In this document: positions 17,667 to 26,986 of the stretch, piece after piece | How positions within the stretch are numbered: the stretch's first letter is position 1 | How the letters are laid out: every line of letters begins with the position of its first letter | Origin: Pseudomonas sp. ERMR1:02 | GTDB taxonomy: Bacteria; Pseudomonadota; Gammaproteobacteria; Pseudomonadales; Pseudomonadaceae | Assembly (NCBI RefSeq): GCF_002277815.1 | Contig: NZ_NKJI01000002.1 | Span: forward strand, 124,001 to 188,000 | Direction of reading: 5' to 3' | Length of the DNA: 64,000 nucleotides | Notes under the pieces: model-generated | Told to the model about the DNA's origin: nothing | Databases searched by the model: none | Seen by the model: the letters and a program-made list of their open reading frames with translations, nothing else | Translations under genes and position numbers: made by a program

Positions 17667-18032
17667 TTAGCCACGCAGCCAGGAATCAACGGTGCCAGCG
17701 CCGTATTGTTCCTTCCAGGCTTTCAGCCCGCGATGGTTGCCGCCCTTGGTTTCAATCAGTTCACCGGTGTGCGGGTTCTGATAAACCTTGACCACGCGAG
17801 CGCGGCGGGTTTTAGGCGCTGCGGCCTGTTGCAGGCCGGATTTTGCCGGGTTCAGATCGAGGATGGCGATGATGTCGCGCAGGCTCTTGCCGTAGGTTTT
17901 CATCAACCCCTGGAGCTTTTCTTCGAATTCGATTTCTTTCTTGAGCCCGGCATCATTCTTCAGGGATTCCAGCTGCTTGAGCTGTTCTTGAAGGGCCTTT
18001 TCAGCTGCACGAAATTCAGCGAGTCTGGACAA
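17667..18032 (-). CDS. MvaT/MvaU-family nucleoid protein (H-NS functional analogue)
   Basis: With a TTG start at 18032 the protein has 121 residues: SRLAEFRAAEKALQEQL, a coiled-coil oligomerisation region with GLKKEIEFEEKLQGLM, a linker, and a C-terminal DNA-binding domain containing YQNPHTGELIETKGGNHRGL. The longer frame to 18074 lacks a good start. This family silences AT-rich horizontally acquired DNA in Pseudomonas, relevant to the accessory region in this window. It is closer to MvaU/MvaV-type sequences than to canonical MvaT. Confidence 0.9.
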   Translation of the reverse strand: MSRLAEFRAAEKALQEQLKQLESLKNDAGLKKEIEFEEKLQGLMKTYGKSLRDIIAILDLNPAKSGLQQAAAPKTRRARVVKVYQNPHTGELIETKGGNHRGLKAWKEQYGAGTVDSWLRG

Positions 18033-18266
18033 TATATTTACTCCAATAGTGTGTTTGGCTGGTACCAACCGCAACCAAAGCTATAAGCCAAGAGCCTTGA
18101 AGCGACTCGGTGATAAATGGCTCACCTGCCAATTTACCGCAGGCATGAAAAATTGTAGTAGTTAATTGGCCAAGAGTAAATCATGTCTTTTTTTCATGTA
18201 ACAAGAGCAGTTTTTTTGATTCAAATTGGTGCGTTGTATCGCTGTCTCGTCGCATAAAACCGTTAG
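18033..18266. other. AT-rich intergenic region
   Basis: AT-rich leader upstream of the mvaT-family gene, with several T and A tracts. MvaT-family genes are commonly autoregulated through such DNA. No ORF or clear terminator for the EAL gene direction is seen. Confidence 0.4.
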
Positions 18267-19799
18267 TTAATGGTCACTTAATGCACTAATGAACTCTGCA
18301 CCAGACATCGGTCGGCCGAACAGATAGCCTTGCAGGAAGTTAACGTTATGGGCGGTCAGGTAATCACTTTGGGCCTGGGTTTCCACACCTTCGGCAACCA
18401 TGGCCAGATCAAGCTTCACTGCAAGTTCGATGATGGTATCCAGAATGTGGCTGGACAGTGTGTCGATGCCGATCATGGCGACGAAGCTCTGGTCGATTTT
18501 GAGAAAATCGACATTGAACTGACGCAAATATCCGAGGCTGGAATGGCCGGTGCCGAAGTCGTCGATGGCGATTTTCACGCCAAGTTCGTGCAACTGCTCG
18601 AACAATTGGTGGGTAACGGCAGTGGGTTCGATCAGTTCGCGCTCGGTCAACTCAAGTACCAGGTGAATGGAACCCGGTGCGAAAGCAGCGAGGAACTGGC
18701 GGCAATCCTCAACCAACTCCAGATCCAGGCAGTGGCTGGCAGTGATATTGATGCCGATATGAAAGGGCTCATCGAACGACGCAGACAGCGGCGCGAGCAA
18801 GGCGCCGGTCTGTTGCATCAATGAGCGGGTCATCGGCACGATCAGGCCGGAGTGTTCGGCAAACGGAATAAACAGATCGGGGCGCACCAGACCTTCTTTC
18901 GGGTGGTTCCAGCGCATCAGCACTTCGATGCCCGACACCTTTTTGCTGTCGCCTTGCACAACCGCCTGGAAATACGGCACGAACTCTTCCGCTTCCAGCG
19001 CACGTTTCATTTCATGGGTCGGTGACGAGGAGCGCTTCTGCAGAGCGTGTCCGATAAAGCCGGACACTACACCGAAAAAGATCAGCAGGCTGAACAGCGG
19101 CGGGTATTCACTACTCATGTAGCGCCAGGTTTCGCCTTCTGGAAAACCGGCCACTACGCCAAAGGCATAACGTGAAGAACCGAGTCTGGTTTGTGCCACC
19201 GGAAATTCGGGTACGGCGTCATCGTGGAACTGGCCGTCGGCAGACAACCAACTAGGGCCGACTTGCAGGACCAGCAATGTGTTCCCGCCGATCATGCGCA
19301 ATGTGTTACTCAGGTGGTAGCCATCCAGATAGCTCATCGCGCCCTGTTTACGTTCGCCGAGCCGATACATCAGCAATGCAGTGTCGGGCGTGACCAGGTT
19401 GCCCTTCATCAGCAGCAAGCGGCCTCCAGCGTAGTCTCCGGCGGGAATTTTCTCGTGATAGTCGCCAAACAGGGAACTGCAATAAATGGTGTCGTCCCAA
19501 ATCAGATTGGTGGAACGCACGAATGGACGCCGGGTGACTTGTTGGCGCAAGGCCAGGTTGACATCGCTGCAACTTTTCCCCGCAAGCGGCAGCAACTCGT
19601 GCGCAGCCTCGGCGGTGTTGTCGAACATCAGGTCGAACTGGCGTATGGCATCTTCGGCAGTTTGTTGAACATCTTGCTTGAGTGCCCGTTCAGCCTGCAT
19701 ATAGAGGATGACACCACCCAGCAACACCGGGAGCAATCCACTTGCGAGGGTGACAGCAATCCTGATGCTGCGTTTGCGGGTCTTGGCTTTCAGTGGCAT
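18267..19799 (-). CDS. cyclic-di-GMP phosphodiesterase with CSS-motif sensor and EAL domain
   Basis: The 510-residue protein has a transmembrane segment at about 15-32, a periplasmic CSS domain (KSCSDVNL), a second membrane segment at about 233-250, and a C-terminal EAL domain. All EAL catalytic signatures are present: EVLMRW, NITASH, ELTERE, IDDFGTGHSS, LKIDQSF, VAEGVET and QGYLFGRPM. No GGDEF domain is present. CSS-EAL proteins are inner-membrane phosphodiesterases whose activity responds to periplasmic thiol redox state. It should lower c-di-GMP and favour motility over biofilm. Confidence 0.92.
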   Translation of the reverse strand: MPLKAKTRKRSIRIAVTLASGLLPVLLGGVILYMQAERALKQDVQQTAEDAIRQFDLMFDNTAEAAHELLPLAGKSCSDVNLALRQQVTRRPFVRSTNLIWDDTIYCSSLFGDYHEKIPAGDYAGGRLLLMKGNLVTPDTALLMYRLGERKQGAMSYLDGYHLSNTLRMIGGNTLLVLQVGPSWLSADGQFHDDAVPEFPVAQTRLGSSRYAFGVVAGFPEGETWRYMSSEYPPLFSLLIFFGVVSGFIGHALQKRSSSPTHEMKRALEAEEFVPYFQAVVQGDSKKVSGIEVLMRWNHPKEGLVRPDLFIPFAEHSGLIVPMTRSLMQQTGALLAPLSASFDEPFHIGINITASHCLDLELVEDCRQFLAAFAPGSIHLVLELTERELIEPTAVTHQLFEQLHELGVKIAIDDFGTGHSSLGYLRQFNVDFLKIDQSFVAMIGIDTLSSHILDTIIELAVKLDLAMVAEGVETQAQSDYLTAHNVNFLQGYLFGRPMSGAEFISALSDH

Positions 19800-19911
19800 T
19801 CGGGAAACCTGTAACGATGAAATAGGGCTCTCAAATGCTGGCGGCGCGAAACGCCCTCCAAAAAGAGTTCAAGTCCGAGCCATGATAGTTGGCCCTTGGT
19901 ACTTATGCCGC

Positions 19912-20784
19912 TCATCTGTAATCAAGCCGCTGGGCGAGTTTGATGAAGGCCAATGTCGCCGGCGATGCCTGGCGCTGATCGAGTACCGCCAGGCCGACCT
20001 GTCGGGCGATTGCGGGCGACAGGTTTTTTTTCACGTAGCGGCTGTCGTTGTGCTCGGGTAGAGAGCCTTCGGCAACCACGGTCAAGGCATCACCGCGACC
20101 AACCGTATCCAGAGTGCTCAGCAACTGCGAGCAGCGAAAACGGATGTTGGGTGTCAGTCGGGCTGCGTTGAACAACCGTGACACAAGCTCTGATGAACCG
20201 GCCTCGGTCAATACAAAAGGGTCATGGCACAAGTCGCTCAAACTGACGCTATCGCGAGTCGTCAGCGGATGATTGACCGGTAAAAGCGCGACCATCTGAT
20301 CTTCCATCAACGCAACCGTGTCGAAACGCTCGTCGGGCAGCACTACAAACCCGATATCGATGCGCCGTTCTTGCAACCACTGGATCACCTGACGATCCGG
20401 TCCTTCATCAATGTGAACCTCGATGCCTGGATGAGCAGCGCGGTAGTGCTGGAGGATCAATGGCAACAATTTGATGGATGAAGTGGGACCGAACGAGCCA
20501 ATGCGCAGGGTGCCGCGCTTCATGCCGCGAGCGTCCGCTGCCTCCTGGCGCAAGGTGTTGGCCAGCCCAAGCATGGCCCGCGCGCGTAGCAGCAACTGTT
20601 GGCCGATGTCGCTCAGTTCAACCTGCGACTGATGGCGGCGCAGCAGTTCGACACCCAACTCCTGCTCCAGCGATTTCAATGCATGGGAGACCGCTGATTG
20701 GGTAACTCCCAAGCGATTGGCCGCCGCCGTGAAGCCATGGTGCTCGGCAACGGCGGAGAAGATCTCCAGTTGAGTGAGAGTCAT
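19912..20784 (-). CDS. LysR-family transcriptional regulator
   Basis: The 290-residue protein starts MTLTQLEIFSAVAEHHGFTA with a LysR winged helix (GVTQSAVSHALKSLEQELG) and a periplasmic-binding-like effector domain. It is divergent from a DMT exporter with 78 bp between the two starts, so control of that transporter is the simplest inference. Effector unknown. Confidence 0.93.
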   Translation of the reverse strand: MTLTQLEIFSAVAEHHGFTAAANRLGVTQSAVSHALKSLEQELGVELLRRHQSQVELSDIGQQLLLRARAMLGLANTLRQEAADARGMKRGTLRIGSFGPTSSIKLLPLILQHYRAAHPGIEVHIDEGPDRQVIQWLQERRIDIGFVVLPDERFDTVALMEDQMVALLPVNHPLTTRDSVSLSDLCHDPFVLTEAGSSELVSRLFNAARLTPNIRFRCSQLLSTLDTVGRGDALTVVAEGSLPEHNDSRYVKKNLSPAIARQVGLAVLDQRQASPATLAFIKLAQRLDYR

Positions 20785-20862
20785 GAGTGTTTACTCATTT
20801 TACGATGACTGGGTATTAGCTGAATGATACGTCATCCAGCCAATCACGAAATCCGGAGACTT

Positions 20863-21827
20863 ATGTCTACATGTGAGCAGAGCCTGTCCAGACCGTCCGA
20901 TGTGCCGGTTTATCTGAAACTGGCGACAGTCACCATGATTTGGGGCGGTACCTTTGTGGCAGGGCGATTTCTGGCCGACAGCCTCAGCCCATTGTTTGCC
21001 GCCAGCTTACGTTTCCTCCTGGCCAGCGCGGCATTGCTGTTGTTCTTGCTATTGGCCCGCGTACCACTGGCGCGACCCAGCCCCAGGCAATGGCTGCAAT
21101 TGGCGCTATTGGGATTTTTCGGGATTTGCTTTTACAACATCTGTTTTTTTTATGGATTGCGCTATATCAATGCTTCGCGCGCTTCGTTGATCGTGGCGCT
21201 GAATCCGGCCGTGATCGGTTTGGCTTCATGGCTGCTGTTCAAGGAGCGTTTGAGTCGGGCGAAAGTCGTCGGTATCGCGATTTGCATTGCCGGGGCAAGC
21301 CTGGTGATCGTCAGCCGTAATCCGCAACTGCTTGCCGCCAACAACGACGCCTGGATCGGTGATTTGCTTATTCTTGGCTGCGTACTCGGCTGGGGCATTT
21401 ACTCGCTGTTCTCCAAGGAGCTAAATCAAAGCCTGGGGCCGCTGCAAACGGTAACCTGGTCGATTCTGCTGGGCACGTTGATGCTCTGGATGACCAGCGT
21501 GATTCGCGGTGAGGTGAGTCTGGCTGCACTTGAAAGTCTCGGTCTGAAACAGTGGCTGGGCCTGATGTATCTGGGCGTATTGGGCTCGGCGTTGGCCTAC
21601 ATCGGCTATTACGACGGCATCCGCAAAATCGGCGCGACGCGTTCCGGTGTGTTTATCGCCTTGAATCCGCTGACCGCCGTCATGCTCGGCGCGCTGCTGT
21701 TGGGCGAACAACTGACGCTGGCGATGTATCTGGGGGAGGGCTGATTCTCGCGGGGATTTTCCTGTGCAACAAACCCCTTGCGTCCCCGGGAAAAAGGGGG
21801 ATTTTATACAGGAGGCGGACAAAATGA
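20863..21827 (+). CDS. DMT/EamA-family exporter, 1-nt frameshift near the C-terminus
   Basis: The start at 20863 has GGAG 8 bp upstream. Ten hydrophobic segments and two EamA repeats are visible (VTMIWGGTFVAGRF opening the first). The frame stops early at LAMYLGEG because a G run (21732-21736) has five Gs. Six Gs restore LAMYLGGGLILAGIFLCNKP and the frame ends at 21827, giving about 321 residues. Such proteins export amino acids or metabolites. The divergent LysR gene probably regulates it. Confidence 0.85.
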
Positions 21828-22068
21828 TTTACGCTGTGTAGAATCAGGTTACGCATACAAGAATAAACGTCTTCTGGCAGCAGAAGCCTCGCCCGCAAGA
21901 GCCTTGGGTCGACAATGAAGATATTAGGGTTTCAATTGATCTACGGTGACTTCCTCGCCCGCAGCGTTCGGGGCATCTCCTGTGCGCCACCCACCGGCCT
22001 CAGCATTGCTAGCAACTAACGTTCGTTAATTTCAGTTGTTAATTCTAAAAGCATGATGAGCGCCAACC
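21828..22068. other. intergenic region upstream of hpd
   Basis: About 240 bp without an ORF. It presumably holds the hpd promoter, but I see no clear sigma54 box or long palindrome. Confidence 0.4.
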
Positions 22069-23145
22069 ATGGCAGATTTATACGAAAACCCAATGGGCCT
22101 GATGGGCTTCGAGTTCATCGAATTCGCATCGCCAACCCCGAACACGCTGGAGCCGATCTTCCAGATCATGGGCTTCACCAAGGTCGCGACCCACCGTTCC
22201 AAAGACGTGCACCTGTATCGCCAAGGCGCGATCAACCTGATCCTCAACAACGAACCCAACAGCGTAGCCTCGTACTTCGCCGCCGAGCACGGTCCGTCGG
22301 TGTGCGGCATGGCGTTCCGCGTCAAGGATTCGCAAAAGGCCTACAAGCGCGCCCTCGAACTCGGCGCCCAGCCGATTCACATCGAAACCGGCCCGATGGA
22401 ACTGCACCTGCCGGCGATCAAGGGCATTGGCGGCGCGCCGCTGTACCTGATCGACCGTTTCGGTGAAGGCAGCTCGATCTACGACATCGACTTCGTGTAC
22501 CTCGAAGGCGTTGATCGCAACCCGGTCGGTGCAGGCCTGAAAATCATCGACCACCTGACCCACAACGTGTATCGCGGCCGCATGGCCTACTGGGCGAATT
22601 TCTACGAGAAGCTGTTCAACTTCCGCGAGATCCGTTACTTCGACATCAAGGGCGAATACACCGGCCTGACCTCCAAGGCCATGACCGCACCGGACGGCAT
22701 GATCCGCATCCCGCTGAACGAGGAATCGTCCAAGGGCGCAGGGCAGATCGAAGAGTTCCTGATGCAGTTCAACGGCGAGGGCATCCAGCACGTTGCGTTC
22801 CTGTCCGAAGACCTGGTCAAGACCTGGGATCACCTGAAAAGCATCGGCATGCGCTTCATGACTGCGCCGCCGGAAACCTACTACGAAATGCTCGAAGGCC
22901 GTTTGCCGAACCACGGCGAGCCGGTAGGCGAACTGCAAGCGCGGGGCATTCTGCTGGATGGTTCATCCGAGTCGGGCGACAAGCGTCTGCTGCTGCAGAT
23001 CTTCTCGGAAACCCTGATGGGGCCGGTATTCTTCGAATTCATCCAGCGTAAAGGCGACGATGGCTTCGGCGAAGGTAACTTCAAGGCGCTGTTCGAATCC
23101 ATCGAGCGCGACCAGGTTCGTCGTGGTGTGTTGTCCACCGAGTAA
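22069..23145 (+). CDS. hpd: 4-hydroxyphenylpyruvate dioxygenase
   Basis: The 358-residue protein matches the well studied P. fluorescens enzyme in length and sequence. Iron ligands are in [17 protein letters not shown] and FFEFIQRKG, corresponding to His161, His240 and Glu322. It converts 4-hydroxyphenylpyruvate to homogentisate in tyrosine catabolism, and also feeds pyomelanin formation. It stands alone, bounded downstream by a REP; the rest of the homogentisate pathway is not in the window. Confidence 0.97.
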   Translation: MADLYENPMGLMGFEFIEFASPTPNTLEPIFQIMGFTKVATHRSKDVHLYRQGAINLILNNEPNSVASYFAAEHGPSVCGMAFRVKDSQKAYKRALELGAQPIHIETGPMELHLPAIKGIGGAPLYLIDRFGEGSSIYDIDFVYLEGVDRNPVGAGLKIIDHLTHNVYRGRMAYWANFYEKLFNFREIRYFDIKGEYTGLTSKAMTAPDGMIRIPLNEESSKGAGQIEEFLMQFNGEGIQHVAFLSEDLVKTWDHLKSIGMRFMTAPPETYYEMLEGRLPNHGEPVGELQARGILLDGSSESGDKRLLLQIFSETLMGPVFFEFIQRKGDDGFGEGNFKALFESIERDQVRRGVLSTE

Positions 23146-23163
23146 GTTGCTTCACCGCTAAAC

Positions 23164-23253
23164 CTGTGGGAGCGGGCTTGCTCGCGAAAGCGGTGTGTCA
23201 GTCACTATAAAAGTGCCTGGTACGACGCCTTCGCGAGCAAGCCCGCTCCCACA
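23164..23253. repeat. REP palindrome pair (TGTGGGAGCGGGC type)
   Basis: CTGTGGGAGCGGGCTTGCTCG and inverted arm CGAGCAAGCCCGCTCCCACA, between convergent hpd and rarD. Its sequence class differs slightly from the TGTAGGAGCGAGC elements. Confidence 0.9.
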
Positions 23254-23270
23254 TTTGTTTTGCGTGACCG

Positions 23271-24152
23271 TCAAGGTCTGCGATTGCGCATCAGATGCTT
23301 GAACCCTTCAAACACCAACACCAGCACGGCGAACCAGATCGGAATATAGGTCAGCCATTCACCGGGCTTGATGCTTTCCCCCAGCAATAACGCGACGCCG
23401 AGCAACAGCACCGGCTCCACATAGCTCAACAATCCAAACAGGCTGAACGGCAGCAAGCGACTGGCGATGATGTAGACCACCAGGGCCGAGGCGCTGATCA
23501 GGCCGAGTAGCGGGATCAGCCAGGCCAATGCCGGGTGCTGATCGAAGACGCCAAAACCCTGCTCGCCACCGTGCACGAACCAGTAGGCAATTGGCAGCAT
23601 CAGGGTCATGTCCACCCAGAGTCCGCCCAGATGGTCAGTCTTCAGCCATTTGCGCACCACGAAATACAGCGGATAGCCCACGACCACCACCAGTGTCGCC
23701 CAGGAAAATCCGCCGACCTGATACAACTCATTGACCACGCCGAGGCTTGCGAAAAACACCGCGACTTTTTGCAGGTACGACAGGCGTTCACCGTAGGCAA
23801 TTCGCCCGGTCAGCACCATGGACAGCGGCAACAGGAAATAACCCAGCGACACATCGAGGCTGTAGCCATTGAGCGGCGCCCACATGAACAGCCAGAGTTG
23901 TACACCCAGCAACGCCGCCGAGACGATCAGGACGCCGATCAACTTTGGTTGGGCGCTGAACCGGCGCAGCAGGTCGACCGCGCGCCGCCATTCGCCGGAC
24001 ACCAGCATGAACACGGTCATGCACGGCACGGTCAGCAGCATGCGCCAACCGAAAATCTCCACGCCGCTCAGGGGCTTGAGCAGCGAAGTGTAGTAATACA
24101 TGACGGCAAACAGCACCGAGGCTGAAACCGATAGAGCAATACCTTTAGACAA
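23271..24152 (-). CDS. rarD: EamA-family transporter, RarD type
   Basis: The 293-residue protein has ten predicted membrane helices and the RarD pattern: GVEIFGWRMLLTVP near residue 30, SLGYFLLPL near 125, and a C-terminal SYVEPVLLLGVALLLGE. RarD proteins are DMT-superfamily permeases with unproven substrates. Intact and apparently monocistronic; it converges on hpd across a REP. Confidence 0.85.
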   Translation of the reverse strand: MSKGIALSVSASVLFAVMYYYTSLLKPLSGVEIFGWRMLLTVPCMTVFMLVSGEWRRAVDLLRRFSAQPKLIGVLIVSAALLGVQLWLFMWAPLNGYSLDVSLGYFLLPLSMVLTGRIAYGERLSYLQKVAVFFASLGVVNELYQVGGFSWATLVVVVGYPLYFVVRKWLKTDHLGGLWVDMTLMLPIAYWFVHGGEQGFGVFDQHPALAWLIPLLGLISASALVVYIIASRLLPFSLFGLLSYVEPVLLLGVALLLGESIKPGEWLTYIPIWFAVLVLVFEGFKHLMRNRRP

Positions 24153-24250
24153 ACTGTCCTCGCGAAGTTGAACGTAAAACGGGGTGCGGAGGATACGTGG
24201 TTTTTGTGCTGAATATTGGCCGGACGATCAGAATTTTCTACACCCTGAGT

Positions 24251-24366
24251 CTGATCGTTCCCACGCTCTGCGTGGGAATGCAGCCCGGGACGCTCCGCGT
24301 CCCTTTCGAGAGCTGGAACGCGGAGCGTCCCTTGAGGCATTCCCACGCAGAGCGTGGGAACGATCA
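24251..24366. repeat. large imperfect inverted repeat (GATCGTTCCCACGC element)
   Basis: Outer arms CGTTCCCACGCTCTGCGTGG and CCACGCAGAGCGTGGGAACG, each itself palindromic, flank a second nested pair GGGACGCTCCGCGTCCC / GGAACGCGGAGCGTCCC. It is an intergenic repeat distinct from the REPs, placed between rarD and the aldo/keto reductase. It may form a cruciform or mRNA hairpin. Confidence 0.85.
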
Positions 24367-24381
24367 TTCAATCGTGTTTCT

Positions 24382-25395
24382 TCAGTTTTTACGGGGATTA
24401 CGACCCGACACGAAATGGCTCACGTCATTGAACCCCGGTGTCGATGCATGCCCCGGCGTCACCAGCGAATCGATAAATGCCTCATCCTCAGCCGTGATCT
24501 TCACCGCCTGCGCCTTAGTGTAGGCATCCCACTGTTCTTCGGTACGCGGGCCGACGATGGCGGATGTGACGGCGGCGTTGTTCAGCACCCAGGCGATGGC
24601 GAATTCGACGATACCGACGCCGCGTTCTTGTGTGTATTGCTGGATCTGCTGAGCAATGCGCAAGGATTCCACGCGCCATTCGGTTTCCAGAATGCGCTTG
24701 TCTGCACGCCCGGCACGGCTGTTGGCATCCGGTTTCACGTCCGGTGCGTACTTGCCACTGAGCACGCCCCGCGCCAGCGGGCTGTAAGGCACAACGCCCA
24801 GTCCATAGTTCTGCGCGGCGGTGATCTGCTCGGCTTCGGCCTGGCGATTAACGATGTTGTACAGCGGCTGGCTGATGACGGGGCGGTCGACACCCAGTGA
24901 GTCGGCCACGCGAATGACCTCGGCAATACGCCAGCCACGATAGTTCGACAAACCCCAGTAGCGGATTTTTCCCTGGCGAATCAGATCGCCAATCGCCGAC
25001 ACCGTGACTTCCAACGGCGTGTTGTGGTCTTCGCGGTGCAGGTAATAGATGTCGAGATAGTCTGTGCCCAGGCGTGTCAGGCTGGCGTCGATGCCGTTGA
25101 AGAGATGCTTGCGATTCAGGCCGCTGAGATTCGGCACACCGTCCACCGGGCCGAAACCGACCTTGGTAGCCAGCACCCATGCATGGCGACGACTGGCGAT
25201 GGCTTCACCGACAATTTCTTCGGAACGGCCGTTGGTATAAACGTCGGCGGTGTCGATGAAATTGATGCCCTGATCCCAGGCCTTTTCGATGATCCGCAGG
25301 GAATCTTCGGTGCTGGTCTGTTCGCCAAACATCATGGTGCCCAGGGTCAGGGTGGAAACCTGCAAACCCGAATGACCCAGCGTGCGGTAGCTCAT
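24382..25395 (-). CDS. aldo/keto reductase
   Basis: The 337-residue (beta/alpha)8 barrel protein contains the catalytic tetrad in DTADVYTNGRSEE (Asp, Tyr), ATKVGFG (Lys) and YYLHREDHN (His). NADPH-binding features near the C-terminus include AIVGPRTEEQWD. It is of the general stress/YajO-like class, and its physiological substrate is unknown. A REP separates it from the MFS gene upstream, both on the minus strand. Confidence 0.92.
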   Translation of the reverse strand: MSYRTLGHSGLQVSTLTLGTMMFGEQTSTEDSLRIIEKAWDQGINFIDTADVYTNGRSEEIVGEAIASRRHAWVLATKVGFGPVDGVPNLSGLNRKHLFNGIDASLTRLGTDYLDIYYLHREDHNTPLEVTVSAIGDLIRQGKIRYWGLSNYRGWRIAEVIRVADSLGVDRPVISQPLYNIVNRQAEAEQITAAQNYGLGVVPYSPLARGVLSGKYAPDVKPDANSRAGRADKRILETEWRVESLRIAQQIQQYTQERGVGIVEFAIAWVLNNAAVTSAIVGPRTEEQWDAYTKAQAVKITAEDEAFIDSLVTPGHASTPGFNDVSHFVSGRNPRKN

Positions 25396-25408
25396 GTTGA
25401 AGTCCTTT

Positions 25409-25494
25409 TGTAGAAGCGAGCTTGCTCGCGATAAGGTGTGTCAGTCGACTCTAATGTAGTTGACTCACCCTCGCGAGCAAGCTCGCTCCTACAA
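25409..25494. repeat. REP palindrome pair
   Basis: TTGTAGAAGCGAGCTTGCTCG and inverted arm ending GCTCGCTCCTACAA. The first arm has one A-for-G change. Confidence 0.88.
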
Positions 25495-25505
25495 GGGATT
25501 TGGGG

Positions 25506-26816
25506 TCATGCGCGCAACGTACGGGTCATGCGCAACGCCAGCACACTGCCACAGACAATCACACCCGCCAGCAAATACAACGCGGCATCAGTCGAGCCGG
25601 TACTGTCCTTGACCCAGCCCACCAGGTACGGGCTGAGGAAGCCGGCCATCTGGCCCATGGAGTTGATTAACGCAAGACCACCGGCAGCGGCACCAGCACT
25701 GAGCATCGCGGTCGGTACCGGCCAGAACATCGGCAGGCCGGTGAGGGCGCCCATGGTGGCGATGGACAGGCCGAGGATGGCGATGGCCGGGTTGGCGGCG
25801 AAGTTCACGGCGATCAGCAGGCCCAGCGCGCCCATCAACATCGGCACCACCAAATGCCAGCGACGTTCTTTGCGCAGATCCGCCGAGCGGCCGACCATCA
25901 ACATGAAAACCGCCGCCAGCAGGTACGGAATCGCACTCAACCAGCCGATCACCAGGTTATCGCTGAAGCCCAGGTTCTTGATGATCGACGGCAGCCAGAA
26001 GTTGATCGCGTAGACGCCACTCTGGATACAAAAATAGATCAGGCCAAACGCCCAGATCGCCGGGTTTTTAAACACCGCCAGCAAAGAGTCAGTGGTGGTC
26101 TTCGGTTTGTTCGCCAAGTCTTCGGCGTGGTCGGCTTCCAGCACAGATCGCTCGAACGGCGTGAGCCATTTGGCTTTGGCAAAACCGTCGCTGAGCAGGA
26201 AGTAGGCGAGGGCGCCAAGGATCACGGTCGGGATGCCTTGCAGCAGGAACATCCACTGCCAGCCGGCCAGACCGCCGTGACCCGTGGCGAAGTGGTTGAG
26301 AATCCATCCGGAGAATGGGCTGCCGAGCAAACCGGACACCGGGATCGCCGACATGAACAGCGCCATGATGCGGCCACGACGGAAGGTCGGGAACCACTGC
26401 GAGAGGTACAGCACCACGCCGGGGAAGAATCCGGCTTCGGCCGCGCCAGTGAACAGACGCAAGGTGTAGAACTCGGTCGGGGTGGTAACAAACAGCAGGC
26501 AGATCGACAGCGTGCCCCAGGTGATCATCATCAACGCGATCCAGCGCCGCGGGCCGAATTTGGTCAGGGCCAGGTTGCTCGGTACGCCGCACAGCACGTA
26601 GCCGATGAAAAAGATCCCGGCCCCGAGGCCGTACACGGTTTCGCTGAATTTAAGTGCGTCGAGCATCTGCAGTTTGGCAAATCCAACGTTCACCCGGTCG
26701 AGGTAGTTGAACAGGTAGCAGATGAAGATGAAGGGAATCAAACGCAGGGTAATACGTTTGTAGACGGCGTTTTTTTCGTCAACGATGGCCTGGGTAGCAG
26801 CGGCGCTCTGTGACAT
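25506..26816 (-). CDS. MFS transporter, anion:cation symporter type, probably sugar-acid uptake
   Basis: The 436-residue protein has twelve membrane segments. It starts MSQSAAATQAIVDEK, then RITLRLIPFIFICYLFNYLDR, the hallmark opening of the ACS (phthalate/glucarate/tartrate) family. It is divergent from a CdaR-type sugar-diacid regulator, and a glycerate kinase follows beyond that, so a glycerate, tartronate or aldarate-type substrate is likely. Substrate identity is inferred from context. Confidence 0.88.
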   Translation of the reverse strand: MSQSAAATQAIVDEKNAVYKRITLRLIPFIFICYLFNYLDRVNVGFAKLQMLDALKFSETVYGLGAGIFFIGYVLCGVPSNLALTKFGPRRWIALMMITWGTLSICLLFVTTPTEFYTLRLFTGAAEAGFFPGVVLYLSQWFPTFRRGRIMALFMSAIPVSGLLGSPFSGWILNHFATGHGGLAGWQWMFLLQGIPTVILGALAYFLLSDGFAKAKWLTPFERSVLEADHAEDLANKPKTTTDSLLAVFKNPAIWAFGLIYFCIQSGVYAINFWLPSIIKNLGFSDNLVIGWLSAIPYLLAAVFMLMVGRSADLRKERRWHLVVPMLMGALGLLIAVNFAANPAIAILGLSIATMGALTGLPMFWPVPTAMLSAGAAAGGLALINSMGQMAGFLSPYLVGWVKDSTGSTDAALYLLAGVIVCGSVLALRMTRTLRA

Positions 26817-26907
26817 GGCGGGCTCTCTCTTTATTATGATTTTTTGCGATGCAAAGGGTAACGTTGATCGCCCTGAGAGTTTCGGCCTCCCTCATGGGCT
26901 CTGTCTT

Positions 26908-26921
26908 TGTGCCTGAGCACA
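26908..26921. promoter_or_regulatory. candidate CdaR operator
   Basis: TGTGC-CTGA-GCACA inverted repeat in the 170-bp gap between the divergent MFS and cdaR genes. It is a plausible regulator site; no further support is visible. Confidence 0.3.
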
Positions 26922-26986
26922 GGCTTTGTCATCCGACCCTGTGCGGGTGAACAACTCGATCCATTACGCTTGCAAGGATTCCCCCT

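Noticed and set aside
22078..22938. 286-codon minus-strand ORF
   Set aside because: Antisense shadow of hpd.
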